The notes under the pieces are model-generated. The model did no database searches and had not been told where the DNA came from. It was given only the letters and a program-made list of their open reading frames with translations. Made by a program: the position numbers and the translations under genes. A stretch of 14,074 bases of DNA from JAGGVT01 sp965369605 (GTDB taxonomy: Bacteria; JAJVIF01; JAGGVT01): positions 1 to 14,074 of the forward strand of contig CBDURE010000094.1 of the NCBI GenBank assembly GCA_965369605.1, given 5' to 3'. This document shows, in pieces, positions 1 through 6,062 of this stretch (positions are counted from its first letter, which is position 1; each line of letters begins with the position of its first letter).

Positions 1-2241
1 ATTCACGGATTAATAGAAACCAACCCCAAGCTGCTGCTGGAGAAAGTTTCACAGGCTCACGGCATGACGCTCTTTATCAAAACCGGCAGGCATCATCTGA
101 TACAGGGTGATTTCGACAAGGCGTTCAAGGTGCTGAATTTCGCAAATAAGAATTTCAAGGACCCCGTTGTTGAATACCTTCTTGGAATCGCGCTTCTCGA
201 AAAAGGTGATTTATCCACCGCGAGCCGCGTATTCGAGCATCTGGTAAAAAGTTCACCGCAGAATCCACTATATCAATACCGCCTTGGACATCTCGCGCTT
301 CTGGAAAAGAAATTTGACATAGCTGAAAAAGCATTTAATAAACTTTTCAAATCATATCCGAATCATGAATTGTTAAACGCTCGTATGGGCATGTTATATG
401 AAGCTCGAGGCAACTGGAAAAAAGCTGAGACACATTATAAAAAACTTCTTAAATCCGGCGAAGAATTCGCGAATTACGGTTTATTACGCCTTGCTGTGGA
501 GAATTTCCGCCACAACCGCGATGATGGTTTTGAGGAGAAACTGAAAAGCCATATTGATGAATCATATTTTGGGCAGCTAATCGCTCGAACGCTGGCAAAG
601 AGAAGATTTGACCTGGGAGTCCGCGCTTTCAGAGAGGAAAAACTCCAGGAAGCGGTTCACCATCTGGAACGCGCCGCGAAGTATGTCGATACGGCAGAGC
701 TCAACAGGATTTGCGCTGAGGCGCATTATCGTTACGGAATCCAGTTGATGAAACGCAGCGACACAGTCAACGCCGAAAAGCATTTTAAACTGGCTCAGGA
801 AATTGATCCGAAGTCCGGCGGACCAAGCCTTCTTCTTGGCCTGATGAGCCATATTAACAACAAGCCGATCAAGGCGAGAAGTTACTACCAGTACGTCATC
901 AATAACCACAATGACCTTAGAGACTACGCTCTTATCTACCTTGGCAAGCTTGAATTGAAAAACAAGAACTACAATCAGGCAAATGATAATTTCAATATGG
1001 CGCTGGAATATGAACGTGTCTATCATGAAGCCCTTCTCGGTCGCATGATTTCCTTCTACATGAACAGTGGTGAACGAGATAGCCCCAGAATACTTGAAAA
1101 CCGCGAATTCCTTGAACTGTATGAAAAGAAAATGATAGACCTTCCTTTCCTTGGTGTGATTTTCTTCCGTGGCGGCAAGTATGGCCAGGGCATTAGTATT
1201 CTGGAAAAGGGAGTGAAGAAAAAACCGGATGTTGAGTCGCTTTTTATACTGGGACTTTTAAATATTTATAACCAGAAACATAAGATTGCGTTCCACTACT
1301 GGTCGGATATCCCCTCGCTTCTTGGCAAGAGCAAAATGATGCTGGACAAGAAGCTGGAGATTCTATACGCGCTTGGATATTACTACCTTGAAGAGGAAAT
1401 GATAGAAAAAGCGACTGAGGTCTTTAATGAAATCAAACGCTTCAGCCCGAAGAGCCTTGATTTGGATATCGCCAGATCGCTTACGTTGATTCACAGGGGA
1501 TATCTGGAGGCAAAGGGCAGAAATATAGATCGCGCGATTAACTCGTGGAAAACAGCTCTTAAATTCAACCAGTCATCACTGATGGCGCTTCAAAACCTTT
1601 CGCTTGCTTTTATCATCAAGACAAAGCCGCAGGAAGCTCTTGACAACTGGACTCACTACTTCGACCTTCTGGAAAGAAAGGTGCAGCGATTCCCGGATGA
1701 AAATTCGGTTATCGAACTGAATGAATCGCGGCGAATTCTGAATACTCTTAACATGGTCGCGGGTGATGAAAAAACATTCTCGCTTGCGGTAAGAAAAGAA
1801 ATTCTGATAGACAACATAGAAAGTGTGAATCATTATTACTGGACACTTAACCTTGAAAAAGATGCGACCGCGGACGATGCGAAAACAGCATATTTCAGGC
1901 TGATTCGAACATACACTCCGGAAAAACACGCCGAGGAGTTCATGCAAATCGAGGAAGCATACCAATTTTTCCTTGATGACGACAGATTCAAGAAAGCGCA
2001 GCCATTGATATTCAACGGGTTTAATCTTCACAAAACACTCAGGCTGATTAAGCTTCCTTTCAAATGGGGTGTTCCTGAATTACCGGCAATTATGGAATCG
2101 TGCGATCGATTTATCGATCCCAGTGAATCCATTGGCAATATTCAGTTCCAGTCTTTCTATAATCAGATTGCATTCGACAAGATTCTTCCCGATTATCCTA
2201 CTCATGAATTTGTCATTGATGATTATTTAACCGACTGGTAA
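1..2241 (+). CDS. TPR-repeat protein with C-terminal degenerate J domain, 5' truncated
   Basis: The frame is open without a stop from the first base of the window, and the 21 codons before the first ATG (64) read as plausible protein with no convincing ribosome binding site. The true start is therefore probably upstream; ATG 64 (725 residues) is the fallback. Numbering from ATG 64, most of the protein is helical TPR repeats, clearest near residues 35-130, 215-330 and 360-540. Residues 590-645 resemble a J domain: an aromatic HYYWTLNL start, a helix II KTAYFRLIRTY, then helix III EEFMQIEEAYQFF. The catalytic HPD is replaced by T618-P619-E620. A tail of about 75 residues follows. The gene lies 29 bp before grpE, so a role with an Hsp70 system is inferred. 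Without HPD it may bind clients or partners without stimulating the Hsp70 ATPase. The TPR call is strong, the J-like call good, and the biological role unknown. Confidence 0.85.
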   Translation: MHGLIETNPKLLLEKVSQAHGMTLFIKTGRHHLIQGDFDKAFKVLNFANKNFKDPVVEYLLGIALLEKGDLSTASRVFEHLVKSSPQNPLYQYRLGHLALLEKKFDIAEKAFNKLFKSYPNHELLNARMGMLYEARGNWKKAETHYKKLLKSGEEFANYGLLRLAVENFRHNRDDGFEEKLKSHIDESYFGQLIARTLAKRRFDLGVRAFREEKLQEAVHHLERAAKYVDTAELNRICAEAHYRYGIQLMKRSDTVNAEKHFKLAQEIDPKSGGPSLLLGLMSHINNKPIKARSYYQYVINNHNDLRDYALIYLGKLELKNKNYNQANDNFNMALEYERVYHEALLGRMISFYMNSGERDSPRILENREFLELYEKKMIDLPFLGVIFFRGGKYGQGISILEKGVKKKPDVESLFILGLLNIYNQKHKIAFHYWSDIPSLLGKSKMMLDKKLEILYALGYYYLEEEMIEKATEVFNEIKRFSPKSLDLDIARSLTLIHRGYLEAKGRNIDRAINSWKTALKFNQSSLMALQNLSLAFIIKTKPQEALDNWTHYFDLLERKVQRFPDENSVIELNESRRILNTLNMVAGDEKTFSLAVRKEILIDNIESVNHYYWTLNLEKDATADDAKTAYFRLIRTYTPEKHAEEFMQIEEAYQFFLDDDRFKKAQPLIFNGFNLHKTLRLIKLPFKWGVPELPAIMESCDRFIDPSESIGNIQFQSFYNQIAFDKILPDYPTHEFVIDDYLTDW

Positions 2242-2270
2242 ATTTTATTCATAAACAGGCAAAATAAACC

Positions 2271-2939
2271 GTGAACGAATTTCTTTTCGACAATAAACCA
2301 TTTGACATCATGCGTCCTGAAACTTCAGATGACACGCAAAAGGACACGGTGAAGCCATACATCACCGACCTTCTGAAAGAGATAGGAAAAATTCGGATAG
2401 ATGTATTGCGAATGCAGAAACGCATGCAGTCGCAGACAAGACAGGGACCAGGAGGAGCGGCACCAGCATCGTCGGATTTGATAGACCCCAATTCCGGCCG
2501 TGACATGGCACAGGCTTTGAAATTCCTTGAAATCATTCTCCGTGACGTTCGCGGGATTAAACCCGAGATTACAGATCTTCACGATAAAATTAAAAACCAA
2601 ATCACTGATGATATGGCCGCAACCCTATTTCAAGTAATTGACGCTTTTCAAAGGGTTTTTCTTTCGATGAGCGAATCTGAGGATGATCCTCAGATGTCGG
2701 GATGGTTCAAAGGAATCAGGCAGATTTACAATTCCATGATGCTGGCTTTGAAAAAATACGGCATTGAGGAGATTGAATCTCTCGGAAAAACGTTTGATCC
2801 AAAGATTCACGCTGCGGTCGGAACTGTTAAAGACACATCAAAAACGGACGGAACAATTGTCCGAGTAGACAGATTGGGATTCATACGAAACGGCATCCCG
2901 ATGCGATTCCCCGAAGTAATAATCGTAAGAAACAGCTGA
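2271..2939 (+). CDS. grpE: GrpE, nucleotide exchange factor of the Hsp70/DnaK system
   Basis: GrpE releases ADP from DnaK in the cytoplasm so that a new chaperone cycle can start. The C-terminal half matches the family: a dimerising helical segment around residues 115-165, then KKYGIEEIESLGKTFDPKIH (161-180), the hallmark FDP-x-x-H with AAVGTV after it, and a beta domain ending in NGIPMRFPEVIIVR (207-220), where ordinary GrpE has an NGRVLRPA-like segment. At 222 residues it is near the usual length. The N-terminal third is less typical, with a Gly/Pro/Ala-rich stretch (59-67) interrupting the helical region. The start is GTG 2271, with only a weak CAGG upstream; ATG 2310 (residue 14) is an alternative that keeps the whole conserved part. 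It follows the TPR/J-like gene by 29 bp in an apparent operon. No dnaK or standard dnaJ is visible in the window. Confidence 0.9.
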   Translation: MNEFLFDNKPFDIMRPETSDDTQKDTVKPYITDLLKEIGKIRIDVLRMQKRMQSQTRQGPGGAAPASSDLIDPNSGRDMAQALKFLEIILRDVRGIKPEITDLHDKIKNQITDDMAATLFQVIDAFQRVFLSMSESEDDPQMSGWFKGIRQIYNSMMLALKKYGIEEIESLGKTFDPKIHAAVGTVKDTSKTDGTIVRVDRLGFIRNGIPMRFPEVIIVRNS

Positions 2940-2954
2940 TATCCAGCGCTGTTT
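2930..2954 (+). terminator. weak hairpin at the end of grpE
   Basis: A perfect 7-bp stem (AAACAGC, 2930-2936, with GCTGTTT, 2948-2954) encloses the grpE stop codon in an 11-nt loop. Only three T residues follow, so it is a poor rho-independent terminator. A CAGCGCTG palindrome at 2944-2951 competes with it. It may protect the mRNA 3' end rather than terminate. Confidence 0.25.
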
Positions 2955-2990
2955 ATCTGTACTACGCCATAAAAATAAACAAAAATTCTG

Positions 2991-3020
2991 TTAGGTAAAA
3001 AAAATCAATCGTGGTATCAT
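2991..3020 (+). promoter_or_regulatory. possible promoter for rpsP
   Basis: TTAGGT (2991-2996) and TATCAT (3015-3020) are separated by 18 bp. The -10 matches five of six consensus positions; the -35 is poor. It lies in the 126-bp gap before rpsP and would give a leader of about 40 nt. This is an inference from pattern only. Confidence 0.3.
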
Positions 3021-3065
3021 GTTTGTTCTTTTTGTGTAAATATTAGTTAAGGTAAATGGTATCAA

Positions 3066-3491
3066 GTGAGTCTAAAGATAAGGTTAAAAAGAATCGGAAT
3101 GCGCAAGCAGCCATCATACAAAATTGTGGTTGCTGATGCTCGCAAACCGCGTGACGGCAAAGCCGTTGATATTTTAGGAAGCTACTCACCTCAGAGGAAG
3201 AACAAGCCTCTGACTCTTGACATTGAAAAGGTGGACAAGTGGCTGGCAGTCGGCGCACAACCCACAGAAGCCGCGAAGAAAATCGTGGACAGGGCAAGAA
3301 AAGCGGCTGAGGAACAAGGCGTAACCAAAGTATCGTTAACCAGCGAGCCTGGCAAGCCAAAGCCAAGTAAAAAACAGCTGCTGAAGCAGAAAGAATCTGC
3401 TCAAGCTGAAAAGGATGAAAAAGCGAAAGCACAACCTGAAACTGAGAAAACCGAGACAGAGGAATCTGAAACAAAAGAAACCGGCGAATAA
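3066..3491 (+). CDS. rpsP: 30S ribosomal protein S16 with charged C-terminal extension
   Basis: S16 binds 16S rRNA early in small-subunit assembly. Residues 1-80 are a clear S16: the N-terminal SLKIRLKRIGMRKQPSYKIV, then DARKPRDGK, LGSYSPQ and the VDKWLAVGAQPTEAAKKI segment. The protein is 141 residues, against roughly 80-90 in most bacteria. The extra 50-55 residues are a low-complexity tail rich in Lys, Glu, Gln, Ala and Thr, changing from Lys-rich to Glu-rich towards the end, with no recognisable fold. The start is GTG 3066; an AAGG (3049-3052) lies a rather long 13 nt upstream. It heads the cluster that continues with khpA, rimM, trmD and rplS, the order seen in many bacteria, which supports the call. 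Confidence 0.97.
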   Translation: MSLKIRLKRIGMRKQPSYKIVVADARKPRDGKAVDILGSYSPQRKNKPLTLDIEKVDKWLAVGAQPTEAAKKIVDRARKAAEEQGVTKVSLTSEPGKPKPSKKQLLKQKESAQAEKDEKAKAQPETEKTETEESETKETGE

Positions 3492-3506
3492 ATACGCCTG
3501 TTTTTT
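3483..3506 (+). terminator. weak terminator-like hairpin at the rpsP stop codon
   Basis: GGCG (3483-3486) can pair with CGCC (3495-3498) across an 8-nt loop that contains the rpsP stop codon, and TGTTTTTT follows. The T-run is good but the 4-bp stem is very short, so termination would at best be partial. The next gene appears to have its own promoter, which fits partial termination. Confidence 0.25.
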
Positions 3507-3540
3507 CCAGTTACCAGCCGGATAATCGCGCTGGATAGGG

Positions 3541-3546
3541 TATAAT
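3541..3546 (+). promoter_or_regulatory. consensus -10 element upstream of khpA
   Basis: A perfect TATAAT lies 87 bp before the khpA start. No recognisable -35 is found 16-18 bp upstream, so either it depends on other contacts or it is chance. The same perfect hexamer recurs at three other intergenic sites in the window, which supports real use. The start point would fall near 3553 and give a leader of about 80 nt that contains the hairpin at 3572-3593. Confidence 0.45.
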
Positions 3547-3571
3547 TAAATAGAATTTACTGTGCGAATCA

Positions 3572-3593
3572 TTCCCGTCTGTTGAGACGGGAA
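3572..3593 (+). promoter_or_regulatory. perfect 9-bp leader hairpin upstream of khpA
   Basis: TTCCCGTCT (3572-3580) pairs perfectly with AGACGGGAA (3585-3593) across a GTTG tetraloop. No T-run follows, so it is not an intrinsic terminator. It lies in the predicted khpA leader, 40 nt before the start codon and 24 nt before the GAGGAG ribosome binding site. It could stabilise the mRNA, bind a protein such as a ribosomal protein or KhpA itself, or cap a processed 5' end; the sequence does not say which. Confidence 0.5.
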
Positions 3594-3633
3594 ACGCTAA
3601 TATCCATACTGGAATCTGAGGAGATTAAGTATC

Positions 3634-3867
3634 ATGCGCGAACTGCTGTTGTCAATTGTTAAGGAACTGGTGGATCATCCGGAGAATGTGGAAGTCCATG
3701 AGGTAAAAGGTGAAAGAACAACTGTTCTGGAACTAAAAGTACATTCTGATGACATCGGTAAGGTGATTGGTCGAAAGGGTAGAATCATCAATTCTCTCAG
3801 AGTAATCATTAAGTCCGCCGCAGTAAAAGATGGTAAGATTATCACCCTTGAACTGATTTCCCAGTAA
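3634..3867 (+). CDS. khpA: KhpA, single KH-domain RNA-binding protein
   Basis: This is a small RNA-binding protein of 77 residues, the standard length for the family. The single KH domain carries the GxxG loop as G46-R47-K48-G49 within the stretch IGKVIGRKGRIINSLRVIIK (41-60), flanked by beta strands. In bacteria where it has been studied, KhpA pairs with the KH/Jag protein KhpB and binds many RNAs, affecting cell division and sRNA-dependent regulation; which of these holds here is unknown. The position between rpsP and rimM is typical. GAGGAG at 3618-3623, 10 nt before ATG 3634, fixes the start. It seems to have its own -10 box and a hairpin leader, and a strong terminator lies about 110 bp after the stop, so rpsP and khpA may form a unit separate from rimM onward. 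Confidence 0.95.
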   Translation: MRELLLSIVKELVDHPENVEVHEVKGERTTVLELKVHSDDIGKVIGRKGRIINSLRVIIKSAAVKDGKIITLELISQ

Positions 3868-3937
3868 TCCATCAGAGTTGGCATGGATTACGGGATAACG
3901 AATCTCGTAGTAAGAAATGATAATTTTGTTTCTTATT
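3864..3937 (+). other. structured RNA segment after khpA (three hairpins, two mutually exclusive)
   Basis: Three inverted repeats lie in a row. GTAATCCAT (3864-3872) pairs with ATGGATTAC (3883-3891) in nine perfect pairs that include the khpA stop codon. TACGGGAT (3889-3896) pairs with ATCTCGTA (3902-3909) in eight pairs with one G-U; it shares bases 3889-3891 with the first, so both cannot form fully at once. TAAGAAA (3911-3917) pairs with TTTCTTA (3929-3935), and two weaker flanking pairs extend it. A terminator follows at 3976. It could be a structured 3' UTR, an sRNA or an attenuation region for rimM. No known RNA family was recognised. Confidence 0.4.
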
Positions 3938-3975
3938 AGGATATTTGTATTTTAATGTTTTGGATTATTTTGGGT

Positions 3976-4005
3976 GCGACCCCCTGTTTGAATGGTCGCT
4001 TTTTT
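3976..4005 (+). terminator. rho-independent terminator between khpA and rimM
   Basis: GCGACC (3976-3981) pairs with GGTCGC (3994-3999), six perfect GC-rich pairs across a 12-nt loop, followed at once by six T residues (4000-4005). It should end the rpsP-khpA transcript. Since the rimM start lies only about 60 bp on and no good promoter is visible between, it may instead act as an attenuator for rimM-trmD-rplS. Confidence 0.85.
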
Positions 4006-4051
4006 AATGACTACCTTATGATTGGAATTTACACAAGCAGGCAAAGGTAGT

Positions 4052-4067
4052 GGAGGTGAGTGTTTTG
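4052..4067 (+). promoter_or_regulatory. Shine-Dalgarno site that selects the rimM TTG start
   Basis: GGAGG (4052-4056), extended to GGAGGTGA, lies 8 nt before TTG 4065, the ideal distance. The upstream in-frame GTG 4050 overlaps this motif and has no comparable site of its own; GTG 4056 is too close to it. Confidence 0.75.
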
Positions 4068-4589
4068 AATCCTTCTGAAGAGATTAACATCGGTTTAATT
4101 CTTGGTCCTTTCGGTGTCAAGGGCGAGTTGAAAATAATGCCCCTGATTGATGATCCCAACAGGCTGACTGAACTCAAGGATGTTTTAATCGGCAAAGAGA
4201 ATGAGGATTCAGAAACTTATGAAATCACCAGAGTTCGTGTCCACAAAACACTGGTGATTATCAAGCTCAAGGGGATTAGTTCACGCGAAGATTCAATATT
4301 CCTTAAAAACGCTTATCTTCGAATCCCGCGCGACCAGCTTAAAGAGCTTGGTGAGGATCAGTTTTATATTATGGATCTTCAGGGGATAGAAGTGTCCACA
4401 ACCGAAGGAGTGAAACTCGGAACGCTTGCTGAGGTAATTGAAACTCCCGCTAACGATATTTACATTATCCAGGGGGATGACAGGAAATATCTAATACCGG
4501 CAGTCAAGGACATAATTAAAAACGTGGACATAGATAATAAAAAAATGGAAATTGAGCCGATTGAGGGTCTTCTGGACCTCGAAGGCTGA
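4065..4589 (+). CDS. rimM: RimM, 16S rRNA processing / 30S maturation factor
   Basis: RimM binds S19 and the 30S head during late small-subunit assembly. From TTG 4065 it has 174 residues, the normal size. The N-terminal domain opens with INIGLILGPFGVKGELKI, which holds the family motif G-x-(F/W/H)-G-(V/L)-(K/R)-G-E. The second half is a PRC-barrel: FYIMDLQGIEV, then LGTLAEVIETPANDIYII, LIPAVKDIIKNVD and a closing EPIEGLLDLEG. The TTG start is preferred over in-frame GTG 4050 because a strong Shine-Dalgarno sequence lies 8 nt before it and the upstream codons add no conserved residues. It follows a terminator and is 11 nt from trmD, its usual partner, with which it is probably co-translated. 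Confidence 0.96.
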   Translation: MNPSEEINIGLILGPFGVKGELKIMPLIDDPNRLTELKDVLIGKENEDSETYEITRVRVHKTLVIIKLKGISSREDSIFLKNAYLRIPRDQLKELGEDQFYIMDLQGIEVSTTEGVKLGTLAEVIETPANDIYIIQGDDRKYLIPAVKDIIKNVDIDNKKMEIEPIEGLLDLEG

Positions 4590-4600
4590 TATACAGTACC

Positions 4601-5350
4601 TTGTTAATCGATGTTTTAACGCTGTTTCCCGAGTATTACAAATCCCCTCTCGATATCAGCATCCTGAAAATCGCCATCGAGACAGGATTGATCGAAATTG
4701 ATCTTCACGACTTTCGATCATTTTCAAAAGGGAAACACAGGCAGGTGGATGACTCCCCTTACGGGGGCGGACCCGGTATGGTTCTCATGCTTCAGCCAAT
4801 TGTGGATTGCCTTGAGGAATTAATCGACAGGCGGCTGAAAGAGGATTATCAGCGAACTCGACTGATTCTCCTCACATGCGATGGCAAAACGTTCAATCAG
4901 GAAACGGCTTGCGAACTGAGCAAAGAAGAACACATCATCCTGGTGTCCGGGCATTATGAGGGATTCGATTCCAGGCTGACCCAATTGTTTCCTTTCGAGG
5001 AAATCAGCATTGGCAATTACGTTCTCTCCGGCGGCGAGGCGGCATCGCTTGTGATAATCGAATCAATCGCGCGTGAGATACCCGGTGTTCTGGGAAATCC
5101 CGAAAGCGCGCAGGCTGAATCGTTCAGGCACGGATTACTCGACCATTCATCGTTCACCCGTCCACCAGACTTCAGAGGACTCAAGGTTCCTGATGTACTG
5201 CAAAACGGAAACCATAAATTAATAGATGAATGGCGTCTGAAGGAATCAATAAGGAAAACGATTAAAAAACGACCGGACTTGCTTAATACTGATCAGCTGG
5301 ATGAGAAATCGAAAAAGCTGGTGGATGAAATTAAGAAAGAACTGAAATAG
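4601..5350 (+). CDS. trmD: TrmD, tRNA (guanine37-N1)-methyltransferase
   Basis: TrmD transfers a methyl group from S-adenosylmethionine to N1 of G37 next to the anticodon, which prevents +1 frameshifting. The 249 residues are standard. The N-terminal SPOUT domain shows IDVLTLFPEY, SPYGGGPGM (52-60), SGHYEGFDSR (116-125) and the trefoil-knot loop SIGNYVLSGGE (136-146). LLD181HSSFTRP holds the aspartate that acts as catalytic base in characterised enzymes, and the helical C-terminal domain contains VLQNGNHKLIDEWR. The knot loop has Asn139 where most TrmD have Asp. The start is TTG 4601; the only upstream purine tract is GAAGG inside the rimM end, 15 nt away, so translation probably couples to rimM, whose stop is 11 nt before. 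Confidence 0.97.
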   Translation: MLIDVLTLFPEYYKSPLDISILKIAIETGLIEIDLHDFRSFSKGKHRQVDDSPYGGGPGMVLMLQPIVDCLEELIDRRLKEDYQRTRLILLTCDGKTFNQETACELSKEEHIILVSGHYEGFDSRLTQLFPFEEISIGNYVLSGGEAASLVIIESIAREIPGVLGNPESAQAESFRHGLLDHSSFTRPPDFRGLKVPDVLQNGNHKLIDEWRLKESIRKTIKKRPDLLNTDQLDEKSKKLVDEIKKELK

Positions 5351-5404
5351 ATTTAAAATTAATTATTTTAGAAAGATTGCATAATCTGATAGAGGTCAGA
5401 AATA

Positions 5405-5950
5405 ATGGCTGACGAAGTAGAAAAAAAAGAAACAGAACAGGCCGACGAGGCTACACAGGAAACCGCGGCTGATGAATCCAAAGTGGAAGATGCAGCCGTA
5501 GAGGAAGCATCTACAGAAGCAGAACCTGTAGAGCCTGAGCCGGAGGCTGAACCGAAAGCGAAGCCAACGGCGGAGACTCTCAAGAAGAAAAAGGTCGCGA
5601 AGGTTAATAAAGTCGATCTTTTCAACAAGAAATATCTCCGTGATGACATCCCTAAATTCAAAGCGGGAGACACTGTCCGTGTTCATTACAGAATCGTCGA
5701 GGGCGACAAAACCCGTATTCAGGCTTACGAGGGTGTCTGCATCGCGCGAAAGCACGGTGGTGTGAACGAAACCTTCAAGGTTCGAAAAATGAGCGGCCAG
5801 ATTGGAGTCGAGCGTACCTTCTTTATTCATTCACGTCGAATTGAGAAGATCGAGGTAAAGAAGATAGGCAAGGTTCGACGCGCGAAGATTTACTATCTGC
5901 GAGGAAAGGTCGGCAAGCAGGCTCGAATCCGAGAAGCTGGCATTCATTAG
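5405..5950 (+). CDS. rplS: 50S ribosomal protein L19 with acidic N-terminal extension
   Basis: L19 sits at the 30S-50S interface and takes part in intersubunit bridges. Residues from about 71 to the end form a complete L19: FKAGDTVRVHYRIVEGDKTR, IQAYEGVCIARKHGG, ETFKVRKMSGQIGVERTF, HSRRIEKIEV and GKVRRAKIYYLRG. The length is 181 residues against about 115 usually. The extra N-terminal 70 residues are low-complexity: residues 1-50 are dominated by Glu, Ala, Asp, Thr and Pro, with almost only EVKKETEQ-like mixtures, followed by a Lys-rich linker (51-70). AGAGG at 5391-5395 lies 9 nt before ATG 5405, so the extension is really translated from a good start. It is the last gene of the cluster, 54 bp after trmD, and is followed by a strong terminator. 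Confidence 0.97.
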   Translation: MADEVEKKETEQADEATQETAADESKVEDAAVEEASTEAEPVEPEPEAEPKAKPTAETLKKKKVAKVNKVDLFNKKYLRDDIPKFKAGDTVRVHYRIVEGDKTRIQAYEGVCIARKHGGVNETFKVRKMSGQIGVERTFFIHSRRIEKIEVKKIGKVRRAKIYYLRGKVGKQARIREAGIH

Positions 5951-5960
5951 ATAATCAGTG

Positions 5961-5985
5961 TGATATTGATCGCATAGTAATATCA
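5961..5985 (+). other. hairpin in the rplS 3' UTR
   Basis: TGATATT (5961-5967) pairs with AATATCA (5979-5985), seven AU-rich pairs with an 11-nt loop, between the rplS stop and the terminator. It is probably a minor mRNA structure. Confidence 0.3.
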
Positions 5986-6003
5986 AATAATAGAGCAATG
6001 TTG

Positions 6004-6035
6004 AAAAGCAGAGGATTTAAACCCTCTGCTTTTTT
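6004..6035 (+). terminator. strong rho-independent terminator after rplS
   Basis: AAAAGCAGAGG (6004-6014) pairs perfectly with CCTCTGCTTTT (6023-6033) across an 8-nt loop, ending in six T residues (6030-6035). On the minus strand the hairpin is followed by four T residues, so it may also stop transcription arriving from the convergent amidohydrolase unit. Confidence 0.93.
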
Positions 6036-6062
6036 GTTCATATTTTGCGTATACACTATAAT
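6034..6062 (+). promoter_or_regulatory. candidate promoter inside the rplS-amidohydrolase gap
   Basis: A perfect TATAAT (6057-6062) lies 17 bp after TTGTTC (6034-6039), which matches only the TTG of the -35 consensus. It lies right after the rplS terminator and points into a gap with no protein gene, so if active it would drive a non-coding RNA beginning near 6069. Confidence 0.35.

Noticed and set aside
3043..3474. 143-residue minus-strand frame opposite rpsP
   Set aside because: It is the antisense shadow of the S16 gene, and its Leu/Cys/Ser-rich text comes from the Lys/Glu codons of the sense strand.
5396..5830. 144-residue minus-strand frame opposite rplS
   Set aside because: It is antisense to L19, and its Phe/Cys/Arg-rich end is the mirror of the Glu/Ala repeats in the L19 extension.
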